The position numbers and the translations under genes were made by a program. From Nostoc linckia NIES-25 (lineage in GTDB: Bacteria; Cyanobacteriota; Cyanobacteriia; Cyanobacteriales; Nostocaceae): DNA of 64,000 nt. The notes under the pieces were generated by a model that worked only from the letters and a program-made list of their open reading frames with translations, searched no databases and was not told the DNA's origin. Shown here one piece after another: positions 1 to 6,153 of this stretch (within the stretch, counting starts at the first letter, position 1; each line of letters begins with the position of its first letter). Where the stretch lies: contig NZ_AP018222.1 in assembly GCF_002368035.1 (NCBI RefSeq), positions 2,768,534 to 2,832,533 on the forward strand. Direction: 5' to 3'.

Positions 1-2
1 AA

Positions 3-344
3 TGGAAAAAGAATAAAGACCTTAATCGAATAGGGGCTTATGGTGTAAGCGTAGCAATAATTTTATTCGGGTTTGTTTCTTCAATACTAGGCTTAACAGA
101 GCTTAATATTCCAAATAAAAAAGTATGGGCAGGTATTACTGGCTCTTTGATTCTTGCTGTTCAAGGAATTGGAGAAACCTTTAAATTTAAAACAAGAGAA
201 GAGAAATATAGAATTATTCAGAAGCAAGTTGAAGGCTTAATAGCTGAGCTAGATCTCATCGATCGTGATGGATCGGATTTAGACAAAGAATTATTAAATT
301 TAAAGGAAAGGTTTAAAAAGTTAAATGATGAATCGGCTACATAA
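3..344 (+). CDS. SLATT/DUF4231-like two-helix membrane protein, 5' end missing
   Basis: The reading frame is open from base 3, so the start lies before the window. The visible 113 residues hold two hydrophobic helices (roughly residues 12-31 and 46-62 of the fragment) followed by a charged helical tail with a KFKTREEKYRIIQKQ stretch. Two membrane helices followed by a long helix resemble the SLATT/DUF4231 families, which are often partners of nucleotide-signalling defence genes. That link is inference from layout only, because the N-terminus and any partner gene are outside the window. A palindromic repeat starts directly after the stop codon. Confidence 0.55.
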   Translation, partial: WKKNKDLNRIGAYGVSVAIILFGFVSSILGLTELNIPNKKVWAGITGSLILAVQGIGETFKFKTREEKYRIIQKQVEGLIAELDLIDRDGSDLDKELLNLKERFKKLNDESAT

Positions 345-466
345 GACTTCTTGCAGAAGTCGGGAAAAGGGGAAGGCGAAAGGGGGAAAGGTTTGGTATT
401 TTCCCTTTCCCCTTTAACCTTTTTCCTTTCCCCACAAAAGTGCAAAAAGCACTTTTGCAAGAGGTC
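345..466. repeat. Palindromic dispersed repeat
   Basis: The outer arms GACTTCTTGCAGAAGT (345-360) and ACTTTTGCAAGAGGTC (451-466) are near inverted copies. Between them are a purine-rich stretch of GGGAAAAGG-type units and its pyrimidine-rich complement, so the whole segment can fold into a long hairpin. Similar GGGAAAAGG/CCTTTTCCC blocks recur at about 8440-8540, 17200-17280, 40160-40240 and 60900-60990. It begins immediately after the stop of the preceding gene. Confidence 0.7.
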
Positions 467-557
467 TATAGTACATGAAACTGAGAAATGGTGTCATAAG
501 TCCCGCTAGCTGATGTCCTAAAATTTGCTTCAACTGCTATACCTGATGTAAATCAGT

Positions 558-586
558 AAAAAAGGGCAGGTACAAAACCCGCCCTC
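558..586 (-). terminator. Rho-independent terminator of ndhD
   Basis: Read on the minus strand, a GGGCGGG stem pairs with CCTGCCC (one G-T wobble) across a 7-base loop and is followed directly by six T residues. It lies about 35 bases after the ndhD stop codon. Confidence 0.8.
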
Positions 587-619
587 AAGGTAATATTAAT
601 TGAAATTAGCGATCGCTAT

Positions 620-2197
620 CTAATTAGCAATTTCTGGCGCACTCAAAGAAACTTGTGGTGCTTCTGGTTTTTGTTGTGCTAATGTCGGCACTGAATTACG
701 CAATCTTGCTGTCAATTGTACAGTTGTAGAGTCGTACATTTGAGTGAGCAATTTCGGATAAAAACCAATACCAATAATTGGCACTAACAAACAAGCAATG
801 ATAAATACTTCACGGGGTTCAGCATCTATCAAAGCTTGGTGAGAAACTAATTCTTCGTTTTCTTGACCGTAGAAAATTTCTCGCAACATCGACAGCAGAT
901 AAATTGGAGTTAAAATCACCCCAACTGCCATCAAGAAAACTACAATAACTTTGAAGGTAGAGCTATAAGCATCGCTAGTAGCAAAGCCCACAAATATCAT
1001 TAATTCTGCTACAAAACCGCTCATTCCTGGCAATGCCAAAGATGCCATCGAACAGGTGGTGAACATAGCGAAAATTTTCTGCATTCTCTTACCGACACCA
1101 CCCATTTCATCCAACATCAGGGTGTGTGTCCGGTCATAAGTTGCGCCTACGAGAAAGAACAAACTCGCCCCAATTAACCCGTGGGAAACCATTTGCAATA
1201 CTGCTCCACTTAATCCCAAATCGGTAAAGGAAGCAATCCCAATGGTTACAAAACCCATGTGAGAAATTGAGGAGTAGGCAATTTTTCGCTTCAGGTTGCG
1301 CTGGGCAAAGGATGTCAGGGCGGCGTAGATGATATTTACTACCCCCAAAACCACCAACACTGGCGCAAAATAAGCATGGGCATCGGGCAGCATTTGGGCA
1401 TTCATCCGAATCAGAGCGTAACCGCCCATTTTCAGCAGAATACCTGCCAATAGCATGTGTACGGGGGCTGTAGCTTCACCGTGGGCATCAGGTAGCCAGG
1501 TGTGGAAGGGAATAATCGGCAATTTGACGGCGTAGGCAATTAGGAAGCCACCGTAAATTAGAAGTTGGAAATTGAGGGCGTAGTCTTTGAGACCAAGCGA
1601 TCGCATGTCAAAAGTGACTGTATCGCCATAAAAGGCCATTGTCAAAGCACCGACCAAAATAAACAGCGAACCGCCAGCAGTATACAAAATAAACTTGGTC
1701 GCTGCATATTGTCGCTTTTTGCCTCCCCAAATTGCCAGCAGCAGGTAAACCGGAATCAACTCCAATTCCCACACTAGGAAAAACAGCAGCATATCTTGGA
1801 CGGCGAAGACGGCAATTTGACCGCCATACATCGCCAACAGCAAAAAGTAAAATAGCTTGGGCTTGAAGGTCACAGGCCAAGCTGCTAGAGTCGCTAGGGT
1901 GGTAATGAATCCAGTCAAAATAATCAGAGGCATGGACAAGCCATCAGCCCCTACCGACCATTTCAAATCGAGTTGTGGTACCCAGGCGTAACTTTCCGCC
2001 AATTGCAAATCTGGGTTAGAGAAATCGTAGCCAGTATAAAAAGCGTAAACAATCAGTGCAAAATCTATCAGCCCCACAATTAGGGAGTACCAGCGCACTG
2101 TTTTGCCGTCTTTATCTGGGATGATGGGAATCAGTAGTGACGCCGCTATCGGAAACAGAATAATCGTCGTCAGCCACGGGAAATTAGCTGTATTCAT
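620..2197 (-). CDS. ndhD: NAD(P)H-quinone oxidoreductase subunit 4 (NdhD1 type)
   Basis: This is a proton-pumping membrane subunit of the thylakoid NDH-1 complex, homologous to NuoM, which takes part in respiratory and cyclic electron flow. The 525-residue protein is hydrophobic throughout, with about 14 helices. It has the family segment VWELELIPVYLLLAIWGGKK with its conserved membrane glutamate, and KLPIIPFHTWLPDAHGEAT with the conserved lysine and histidine. Sequence and length suit the NDH-1L form (NdhD1) rather than the CO2-uptake forms, though that subtype is judged from memory of the family. ndhF lies upstream on the same strand but about 4 kb away, separated by toxin-antitoxin genes and an insertion sequence. 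A strong terminator follows the gene. Confidence 0.96.
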   Translation of the reverse strand: MNTANFPWLTTIILFPIAASLLIPIIPDKDGKTVRWYSLIVGLIDFALIVYAFYTGYDFSNPDLQLAESYAWVPQLDLKWSVGADGLSMPLIILTGFITTLATLAAWPVTFKPKLFYFLLLAMYGGQIAVFAVQDMLLFFLVWELELIPVYLLLAIWGGKKRQYAATKFILYTAGGSLFILVGALTMAFYGDTVTFDMRSLGLKDYALNFQLLIYGGFLIAYAVKLPIIPFHTWLPDAHGEATAPVHMLLAGILLKMGGYALIRMNAQMLPDAHAYFAPVLVVLGVVNIIYAALTSFAQRNLKRKIAYSSISHMGFVTIGIASFTDLGLSGAVLQMVSHGLIGASLFFLVGATYDRTHTLMLDEMGGVGKRMQKIFAMFTTCSMASLALPGMSGFVAELMIFVGFATSDAYSSTFKVIVVFLMAVGVILTPIYLLSMLREIFYGQENEELVSHQALIDAEPREVFIIACLLVPIIGIGFYPKLLTQMYDSTTVQLTARLRNSVPTLAQQKPEAPQVSLSAPEIAN

Positions 2198-2428
2198 CGC
2201 AATTCGTCTGCTATCAAAATCATGTTTGGCAAAAAGTCACTAGTTATTAACTAACAGCTTTTTGGGGATTTGGTCTTCCTCGTTAGGTTGATTTAATTAA
2301 ATTGCCTATCCCCGATTTTTATCTTGGGAGTCTTTTTTGACACTTGGAAGTGCGGAATGTAGGTAGAATACTCCGAGTCAAGTCAAAAATTTACCCAAAA
2401 AAAGCCGCTAAACTAGGGTTTTAGAGAT
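2198..2428. other. 5' region of ndhD
   Basis: This stretch carries no gene. It must hold whatever promoter now serves ndhD, because ndhF is no longer directly upstream. I see no clear promoter boxes. The cassette repeat starts at 2429. Confidence 0.4.
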
Positions 2429-2467
2429 GCGATCGCGTAGTTCAAGGCGGCGATCGCTAAAAATACA
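2429..2467 (+). repeat. 39-bp direct repeat, copy 1, left of PIN toxin cassette
   Basis: The segment starts GCGATCGCGTAGTTCAAGG and ends CGATCGCTAAAAATACA, with a HIP1 octamer at each end. It differs at one base (C for T) from the copy at 3586-3624. The two copies bracket the three-gene cassette at 2541-3473 in the same orientation. Confidence 0.85.
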
Positions 2468-2540
2468 ATATGCTGTTTGGTGGTTGTCGAAAAAGCAATT
2501 TGGTGCAGAAAAGTATGACACGAGAAACAACCCTATGATA

Positions 2541-2747
2541 ATGGCACAAATTGAAAATCAGATTCGTTATGTTACCAACGCAAATGGACAAACAACAGAC
2601 GTACTCGTTCCTATAGAACTTTGGCAACAGCTTATCAGTTCGATAAATTCTGATAACCTCAGCCTTTTAGCTTGGGTTGATGAAAAAGAGCCAATAGCAC
2701 AAATATTAGCCGACACTGCAAATGCAAATTACCATCGAAATCCCTGA
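2541..2747 (+). CDS. Small Phd-like antitoxin-type protein
   Basis: The 68-residue protein begins MAQIENQIRYVTNANGQ and continues into a short helical part. The opening 'I-Q/R-Y-V-T-N-x-x-G-x' strand followed by V-L-V-P and a hydrophobic helix matches the N-terminal fold of Phd/YefM-like antitoxins. It closely resembles the start of the minus-strand protein at 25859-26188. The longer frame from 2427 runs through the HIP1-rich direct repeat and reads as arginine-rich noise, so the ATG at 2541 (or 2535) is preferred. It overlaps the next gene by 26 bases, which suggests translational coupling. The role as antitoxin is inferred. Confidence 0.6.
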   Translation: MAQIENQIRYVTNANGQTTDVLVPIELWQQLISSINSDNLSLLAWVDEKEPIAQILADTANANYHRNP

Positions 2748-2991
2748 CGAGATTGCCCATCAACTCGCTAATACCCCTGACCAACTTTCCCGCCGCGCCC
2801 TAGAATCTTTAGTGGTCGAAGCTTATCGCCATCGGCAACTTTCTACTGCCCAAGTTCAGCGTCTCTTAAATCTCTCTTCTCGACTAGCTACCGATGCTTT
2901 TCTCAAAGCCTATGAAGCTTACCTACCCTATACCGCAGGTGACTTAGAGCAAGACTTGGCAGCTATTGACCAAGCCATTACTCAGCAATGA
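2722..2991 (+). CDS. UPF0175-type (VapB-like) antitoxin
   Basis: The 89-residue protein begins MQITIEIPDEIAHQLA and goes on with LESLVVEAYRHRQLSTAQVQRLL. This layout, a beta strand and then a helix-turn-helix-like segment, is typical of UPF0175 proteins, which are antitoxins to DUF3368 PIN toxins. It overlaps the upstream small gene by 26 bases and the toxin gene by the four bases ATGA, so the three genes are almost certainly one operon. The protein would bind and block the toxin and repress the operon, as is known for such pairs. Confidence 0.8.
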   Translation: MQITIEIPDEIAHQLANTPDQLSRRALESLVVEAYRHRQLSTAQVQRLLNLSSRLATDAFLKAYEAYLPYTAGDLEQDLAAIDQAITQQ

Positions 2992-3473
2992 ACGTTGTTT
3001 GCGATACTTCACCCCTGTGCTATCTAATCTTGATTGATTGTGTTGAAGTTCTGCCTCAGCTTTTCAGTCGCGTCACCATCCCCAATGCTGTCTGCACAGA
3101 ACTCCTTGCCGAAGGCTCCTACACCCAAGTTCAAAACTGGATTGCCCGCCCCCCAAGCTGGTTAGAGATTCAAACTACCACGCCTGTGTTACCCAACCTA
3201 TCCAGCAAACTTGGCATAGGCGAGCAAGAAGCCATTTCTCTGGCTGTCCAACTCAACGCAGCCCTGATTATCTTAGATGATATGGATGCTCGACAGGCGG
3301 CGATCGCTCACGGCCTCAACATAACAGGCTTACTCGGTGTTCTTTATCGTGCAGGAACCCAAGATATAATTGATTTTCCTGACGCCATTTCTAGATTGCA
3401 ATTAACCACCTTTCGTGCGTCTTCTAACCTCATCCAAAGTTTTCTAGAGCGTTATTACCAAGAACGAGGTTAA
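2988..3473 (+). CDS. DUF3368 PIN-domain toxin (VapC-like RNase)
   Basis: The 161-residue protein has PIN-fold acidic residues in order: D6 in VVCDTSPL, E38 in VCTELL, the E79/E81 pair in GIGEQEAISLA, and D97/D98/D100 in LIILDDMDAR. These would bind the metal ions of a ribonuclease that cleaves RNA. It lies directly after its likely UPF0175 antitoxin with an ATGA overlap. All catalytic acids are present, so the toxin looks intact. Its RNA target cannot be read from sequence. Confidence 0.87.
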   Translation: MNVVCDTSPLCYLILIDCVEVLPQLFSRVTIPNAVCTELLAEGSYTQVQNWIARPPSWLEIQTTTPVLPNLSSKLGIGEQEAISLAVQLNAALIILDDMDARQAAIAHGLNITGLLGVLYRAGTQDIIDFPDAISRLQLTTFRASSNLIQSFLERYYQERG

Positions 3474-3585
3474 TTTTTCTATATTCGTCAACCCACAACT
3501 AGTACCTGTATTCATCTGGTCGCAAGAAGAGGTGATATGAAGGAGGGCAGTAAATATCAGCCACTCCTGGAATTTTTACGTGGTA

Positions 3586-3624
3586 GCGATCGCGTAGTTC
3601 AAGGTGGCGATCGCTAAAAATACA
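3586..3624 (+). repeat. 39-bp direct repeat, copy 2, right of PIN toxin cassette
   Basis: This copy matches 2429-2467 at 38 of 39 positions in the same orientation and 1157 bases downstream. With copy 1 it brackets the antitoxin-toxin cassette. Confidence 0.85.
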
Positions 3625-3810
3625 TGATGCTTCAACTCGTCATCGATTCAGTTATAGGCTAGAAATTTTATCAACGATCGAATCTTTGGGATAGACTTAA
3701 CTATTTTTAAAGCGGGCAAAAGTAGTCGATATCGAGTAATTTATCAAGTTGTCTGACGTGAATGTGTCTTACTTCTACTCCAAGAGTATCTGGAAAATTT
3801 GCAATATTAA
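3624..3810 (+). pseudogene. Decayed RelE-like toxin remnant
   Basis: Translated fragments read KFYQRSNLWDRLNYF in one frame and FKAGKSSRYRVIYQVV followed by VLLLLQEYLE in another. The pattern K-S-x-x-Y-R-V-I-Y followed by a hydrophobic strand is characteristic of RelE/HigB-type toxins. At least two in-frame stops and one frameshift break the gene, so it cannot make an intact protein. It starts at the edge of direct-repeat copy 2 and fills most of the 382-base gap after the PIN toxin. Confidence 0.4.
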
Positions 3811-3855
3811 CCTCAAATAAGTTATACAAAGTACTGTTGTCTAATATGTATTTAA

Positions 3856-4650
3856 ATGCCACTTCAATTTCCTGATTTATGGCGTTTTAAATCTTCACCA
3901 GATTCAGTTATTCCTAATGCCGTGATTGACGAATTTGAGAAACTTATTGGCATTATAGTAGCTAAGGGAAATCGCTGGGAGTTACTAGAGTCTTTTAAAG
4001 AGTCTTTTGCCCATTCAGTTGGTTCTACGAGTGTTTGGAGTACTTCAGAGAGTTGGGCAAGGACAGATTTACGGTTATATTTGGAAGAGGCCGCTAAAAA
4101 CCCACCGCTGTTTCTGGAGGCATTCTACGACGCGTGTGAAAATCTTCGCGATCGATATGCAATCCCTGACATTGAACGTATTAACGCTATTTGTCTTGAA
4201 CACAAGATTGCTTATCAAATCTATCCACCCAAACTTGTGAAGTTATGCGAAGGCGAAGAAGCTATCCCTGTGTCCGAATCGCCACCAAACTTTAGTGAGT
4301 CTGCAAAGCAATTGATTAGAGACTCTCTAGGACGTTCTGAACAACTACTCAATGAAAATCGGCCTAGAGAAGCAGTTCAAGAACTGTTTTGGATTCTCGA
4401 ATCAATTACAACTGCTTTTAAAGGTGAGCAATTAGTATCTGGGACAATAAAAGAGAAATACTTTAACACAATTGTGAACGCACTTCGCAATGCAAATGAA
4501 GGGACAAGATTTAACTATATATTGAAATTCTTAGAAAATCTACATGGTTATCATTCGTCACCAACTGGTGGTGGTACTCGGCATGGACTCGATCTAAAAG
4601 AGGGTGAACCAATGACGCTTTCTGAAGGTCGTTTCTTCTGTAATAAGTAG
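3856..4650 (+). CDS. HEPN/abortive-infection-like protein, 3' end cut by IS630
   Basis: The 264-residue protein is mostly helical and has a conserved-looking C-terminal block: SESAKQLIRDSLGRSEQLL, then ELFWILESITTAF, YFNTIVNALR and HGYHSSPTGGGTRHGLDL. This arrangement resembles uncharacterised HEPN-like abortive-infection proteins, which is inference from pattern. The last codons (AAT AAG TAG) lie inside the terminal inverted repeat of the adjacent IS630 element. Joining the sequence across the element restores an open frame that runs on for about 22 residues (IRSYISFLLTEYERL...) to a TGA at 5837-5839. The gene is therefore disrupted by insertion and the present protein has lost its native tail. 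Confidence 0.75.
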   Translation: MPLQFPDLWRFKSSPDSVIPNAVIDEFEKLIGIIVAKGNRWELLESFKESFAHSVGSTSVWSTSESWARTDLRLYLEEAAKNPPLFLEAFYDACENLRDRYAIPDIERINAICLEHKIAYQIYPPKLVKLCEGEEAIPVSESPPNFSESAKQLIRDSLGRSEQLLNENRPREAVQELFWILESITTAFKGEQLVSGTIKEKYFNTIVNALRNANEGTRFNYILKFLENLHGYHSSPTGGGTRHGLDLKEGEPMTLSEGRFFCNK

Positions 4651-4656
4651 GTCAAC

Positions 4657-5436
4657 CTAATTAAACGTAAAACGCTCAACTTGATAATATCCGTGGTTAG
4701 CTCGGTGATTTATACCATCAATAATAGCGATCGCTAATTCATATTCATCCTCAAAAACTTGACCAGCAAGCTCGTCACGCTTGAGATGCAACCATTCATC
4801 TTCAATCCGATTCATTTGGGGACTATAGGGAGGAAGAAAAAAGATGTACAAACCTTGTTGCTGCCAACGTTGGTGCTGCTGGCGAGCCAAAGAGCTTTTA
4901 TGGACAGAGGCATTATCATGAACGATCACGGTGACTTGTCCAGTTTCAAGTAAGCGAGTAGCAGCAGTTTGAGCAAGACACTCCATCAGCTGGACATAGG
5001 TTGGGGTTTTGAGAGTTCCCACCATCAAAGCATAATCAAAACGAATTTTTGGTTCCCAAATACCGAAGATATTGATACGCCTACCACGTCGTCTATTTTG
5101 TCGAATACGTTTTTGCTCACCCCTGCGTCCATAAGCGTAATCAGTGGGGCTAGTGCAGTAGCAACCAGATTCATCTAAGTACTTTAAACAAACTAACCCT
5201 AATTGTGACCAGAGCTTAAGTAATTCCCAATCAAGCCTTTTAGCTTGTAAATATTCTTTCTTGAGATTTAGAGCCGGACAGTAGCGGATACGTTTCCAAT
5301 GCCACCCCTTTTTTTGAGTAGTCGCCGTATTTGTTCGGCACCTAACTCGATTTGTCGTTCCTCTAAAAGCTTTTGACTTAGTTGGCGAGCACTGTATCGG
5401 CGATTTTGTTCCAAGCATTTTTCGACTACTTGCCAA
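4657..5436 (-). CDS. IS630 transposase, DDE catalytic part (orfB)
   Basis: This frame encodes the catalytic half of the transposase. Residues of the DDE triad are visible: D88 in KYLDESG, D174 in VIVHDNASVHKS, and E212 in PQMNRIEDEW. The real contribution starts near base 5312, where a -1 shift from orfA joins LLKK to KGWHWKRIRYCPALN. The first 40 or so residues of the open frame (MASSRKM...) are an out-of-frame read of orfA and are probably not made. The protein would cut and join DNA at the IS ends. Confidence 0.88.
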   Translation of the reverse strand: MASSRKMLGTKSPIQCSPTKSKAFRGTTNRVRCRTNTATTQKKGWHWKRIRYCPALNLKKEYLQAKRLDWELLKLWSQLGLVCLKYLDESGCYCTSPTDYAYGRRGEQKRIRQNRRRGRRINIFGIWEPKIRFDYALMVGTLKTPTYVQLMECLAQTAATRLLETGQVTVIVHDNASVHKSSLARQQHQRWQQQGLYIFFLPPYSPQMNRIEDEWLHLKRDELAGQVFEDEYELAIAIIDGINHRANHGYYQVERFTFN

Positions 5437-5708
5437 TCAACTTCATGCCAACTTCGTTTTTTTCCCCTTCCAGGTTTTTCCCACAAACCCCCTAAGCCTT
5501 GAAGTTCCCAGCGTCGAATTGTTTGTCTTACCGTCTGTTGTGCCCAATCTAGATACTCTGCAATCTGAGTTACATTCCATCCATGAGCATTGAGACGTAA
5601 TGCAGTCGCTCTTTCCTTGGTTCGACGTGCTACCCCATCAGCGCAACTTAGTTCTTTGAGTGTACGGTCTTCTTCGCTATTAAGTATTATTTTTAATACT
5701 TTTGGCAT
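5268..5708 (-). CDS. IS630 transposase, DNA-binding part (orfA)
   Basis: The 146-residue frame encodes the N-terminal half: a helix-turn-helix block ALRLNAHGWNVTQIAEYLD, then an arginine-rich linker and a second DNA-binding domain (SARQLSQKLL, QIRRLLKKR). On its own it lacks the catalytic acids. It continues into orfB by a -1 shift on a run of seven A residues, the usual way this family makes full transposase. Confidence 0.87.
   Translation of the reverse strand: MPKVLKIILNSEEDRTLKELSCADGVARRTKERATALRLNAHGWNVTQIAEYLDWAQQTVRQTIRRWELQGLGGLWEKPGRGKKRSWHEVDWQVVEKCLEQNRRYSARQLSQKLLEERQIELGAEQIRRLLKKRGGIGNVSATVRL
5309..5315 (-). promoter_or_regulatory. A7 slippery site for transposase frameshift
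   Basis: On the coding strand the bases read CTC AAA AAA AGG. A -1 slip gives AAA AAA AAG GGG TGG, which joins orfA residues LLKK in frame with KGWHWKR of orfB. The run lies within the overlap of the two frames. Confidence 0.75.
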
Positions 5709-5771
5709 CGCTGCTTACTTAATTACTGGACTCTATTTATCTTACGTTTTTTTAGGTTGACCTACTTATTA

Positions 5772-5839
5772 TTCGTTCTTACATTTCTTTTTTACTTACG
5801 GAGTATGAAAGACTGATAAATAATATATTGGACAATTGA
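5772..5839 (+). pseudogene. Severed 3' end of the HEPN-like gene
   Basis: Read in the frame of the gene at 3856 after removing the IS and one TA copy, this segment encodes IRSYISFLLTEYERLINN and four more residues, then TGA at 5837-5839. It has no start codon of its own and is stranded beyond the IS. Confidence 0.65.
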
Positions 5840-6122
5840 TAATAATATATTACAGCGAATTGCTCCGAAAAAGGATTATTCAAGTAACACTGAATGTTCT
5901 GAAGAACTTTATTTTTTGAACATCATTAAACATTTTGAAAAAAATCAGGGCTGAACTAGAAGGCTAAACTTTTACGGCTTGTATTAAAAAATTTTGTCAT
6001 CTTTTCAGATCAAATCTCAATTCCTCTGTGCGACTCTGCGCCTCTGCGTGAAACAAATAAGATGTACTTCACTTACCTGAAATTAGTTGGATTACAAAAT
6101 TCAAAAAATAATACAGAGGCAA
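5840..6122. other. AT-rich gap without a gene
   Basis: No coding frame is supported. It includes the dispersed cyanobacterial repeat fragment CTCTGTGCGACTCTGCGCC near 6015-6040, a family also seen at 38896-39004. Confidence 0.5.
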
Positions 6123-6146
6123 AGGGGCGGACAGGCGTCCACCCCT
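6123..6146 (-). terminator. Hairpin after ndhF
   Basis: On the minus strand AGGGGTGGAC pairs with GTCCGCCCCT across a GCCT loop (one T-G wobble), only eight bases after the ndhF stop. No strong T run follows, so it may be a weak terminator or an RNA-stabilising stem. Confidence 0.5.
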
Positions 6147-6153
6147 ATTTAAA

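Larger units (their letters stand above)
4643..5769 (-). mobile_element. IS630-family insertion sequence
   Basis: The element is about 1.13 kb. Its ends are inverted copies of ATAAGTAGGTCAACCTAA, followed by imperfectly matching AAACGTAA. A TA dinucleotide borders each side (4641-4642 and 5770-5771), as expected for IS630-type insertion at TA. It carries one transposase split over two frames. An alternative boundary seven bases further in (GGTCAACC ends with TA) cannot be excluded, because the flanking bases are palindromic. The insertion destroyed the 3' end of the gene at 3856. Confidence 0.88.

Noticed and set aside
2427..2540. Longer start for the Phd-like gene
   Set aside because: The extra residues are the translation of the HIP1-containing direct repeat (arginine-rich) and have no family counterpart.
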